Part shown: positions 63,604-64,000 of the stretch, piece after piece
How the letters are laid out: every line of letters begins with the position of its first letter
Numbering within the stretch: position 1 is the first letter of the stretch
Assembly (NCBI GenBank): GCA_036675475.1
Contig: JAKFEY010000059.1
Coordinates: 62,001 to 126,000 of the forward strand
Length of the DNA stretch: 64,000 nt
Origin: JALYRV01 sp036675475
Lineage (GTDB): Bacteria > Acidobacteriota > Vicinamibacteria > Vicinamibacterales > SCN-69-37
Reading direction: 5' to 3'
Translations under genes and position numbers: made by a program
Notes under the pieces: generated by a model
Told to the model about the DNA's origin: nothing
Seen by the model: only the letters and a program-made list of their open reading frames with translations
Database searches by the model: none

Positions 63604-64000
63604 ATGCCACGCACGAAATCACTCGCCTGGTCGCAACTGAAAATCGGCATCGTCGGCGTCATCGCGATCGCCCTGGCGATGGCGCTCATCCTGGCCGTGG
63701 GCGGCCAGGCCGGCTTCTGGTGGGAGCGCTACACGCTCAAGACGCGCTTCACCAACGCCGCCGGCATGAAGCCGGGCGCGGTCGTCCGCCTCGCCGGCAA
63801 GGACGTCGGCAAGGTGACGTCGGTGGACTTCGCCGGCAAGGAGATCGAGGTGGGCATGGACATCCACGAGGATGTGCAGCCGCTCATCACCACCGAGTCG
63901 CGCGCGTTCATGGGATCGCTGAGCCTGCTGGGCGAGCCGATCGTCGAGATCACGCCGGGCCTGACGGGCACACCGCTCGAGAACGGCGCCTACATTCCGT
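63604..64000 (+). CDS. mlaD: MlaD/MCE-domain lipid-binding protein, partial
   Basis: First 132 residues; the window ends inside the gene. One membrane helix (IGIVGVIAIALAMALILAVGG) anchors it, followed by an MCE domain: LKTRFTNAAGMKPGAVVRLAGKDVGKVTSVDF and the usual SRAFMGSLSLLGEPIVEITPG. It forms the periplasmic ring that accepts lipids from MlaE. It lies 12 bases after mlaF in the same operon. Confidence 0.92.
   Translation, partial: MPRTKSLAWSQLKIGIVGVIAIALAMALILAVGGQAGFWWERYTLKTRFTNAAGMKPGAVVRLAGKDVGKVTSVDFAGKEIEVGMDIHEDVQPLITTESRAFMGSLSLLGEPIVEITPGLTGTPLENGAYIP

Overview
The window is GC-rich bacterial chromosome that fits Acidobacteriota, most likely a Vicinamibacteria-type lineage. 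The taxonomic cues are two permeases of the acidobacterial duplicated orphan (ADOP) type, one of them behind a PadR regulator, an acidobacterial-style VWFA protein, and many short palindromic repeats at gene ends and even inside reading frames. I see no rRNA, tRNA, CRISPR array or prophage. Gene density is very high, many genes overlap by 1-8 bases (ATGA/GTGA/TGATG junctions), and several genes have a -10-like hexamer only 6-8 bases before the start codon, which suggests frequent leaderless transcription.

Layout. 1-5.9 kb: a pentose cassette with a secreted GH51 arabinofuranosidase, a xylose-isomerase-fold protein, AraB-type ribulokinase, AraD-type 4-epimerase and a HAD phosphatase. No canonical AraA is visible, and the xylose-isomerase-like protein keeps the full metal-ligand pattern, so it probably does the AraA job. 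5.9-8.7 kb: an uncharacterised overlapping pair, a membrane-anchored subtilisin-like protein and a barrel-like exported protein. 8.8-19.1 kb: LacI regulator, aldo/keto reductase, a CADD-like di-metal protein (possible p-aminobenzoate synthase), sugar-nucleotide epimerase, a stand-alone FAD/NADPH reductase module, MoaA, a secreted M20 amidohydrolase and an MFS/spermidine-synthase fusion. 19.1-29.5 kb: housekeeping genes (gamma-carbonic anhydrase, hisS, aspS, ROK kinase, phoH, ybeY, CBS membrane protein, era), a VapBC-like pair and mgtE. 29.5-43.3 kb: a DsbA-NhaA fusion, a VOC dioxygenase, recO-glyQ-glyS, ppdK, corA, mutL and an anchored trypsin-like protein. 43.3-48.8 kb: rarA, an rRNA/tRNA methyltransferase, greA, a patatin-like protein, and a REP-associated transposase (RAYT) bounded by inverted 20-base repeats. 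48.8-60 kb: full-length ADOP permease, trans-sulfuration enzyme, lipoprotein, methyltransferase with an Ig-like tail, DinB-like protein, DHH phosphoesterase, VWA protein, a half-size ADOP permease with PadR. 60-64 kb: uvrB and the start of an Mla-type lipid transport operon (mlaE, mlaF, mlaD cut by the window edge).

The most notable layer is the repeats. At least four palindromic families occur. One shares an 18-base identical core with the ends of the RAYT transposase. Hairpins of the same general build sit in frame inside the arabinofuranosidase gene and across the phoH/ybeY junction, where one hairpin supplies the phoH stop codon and part of the YbeY N-terminus. Another GC-rich repeat is inserted in frame into Era. 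A ~105-base element with perfect 25-base inverted ends has three copies, two of which flank the PadR-ADOP module in opposite orientation.
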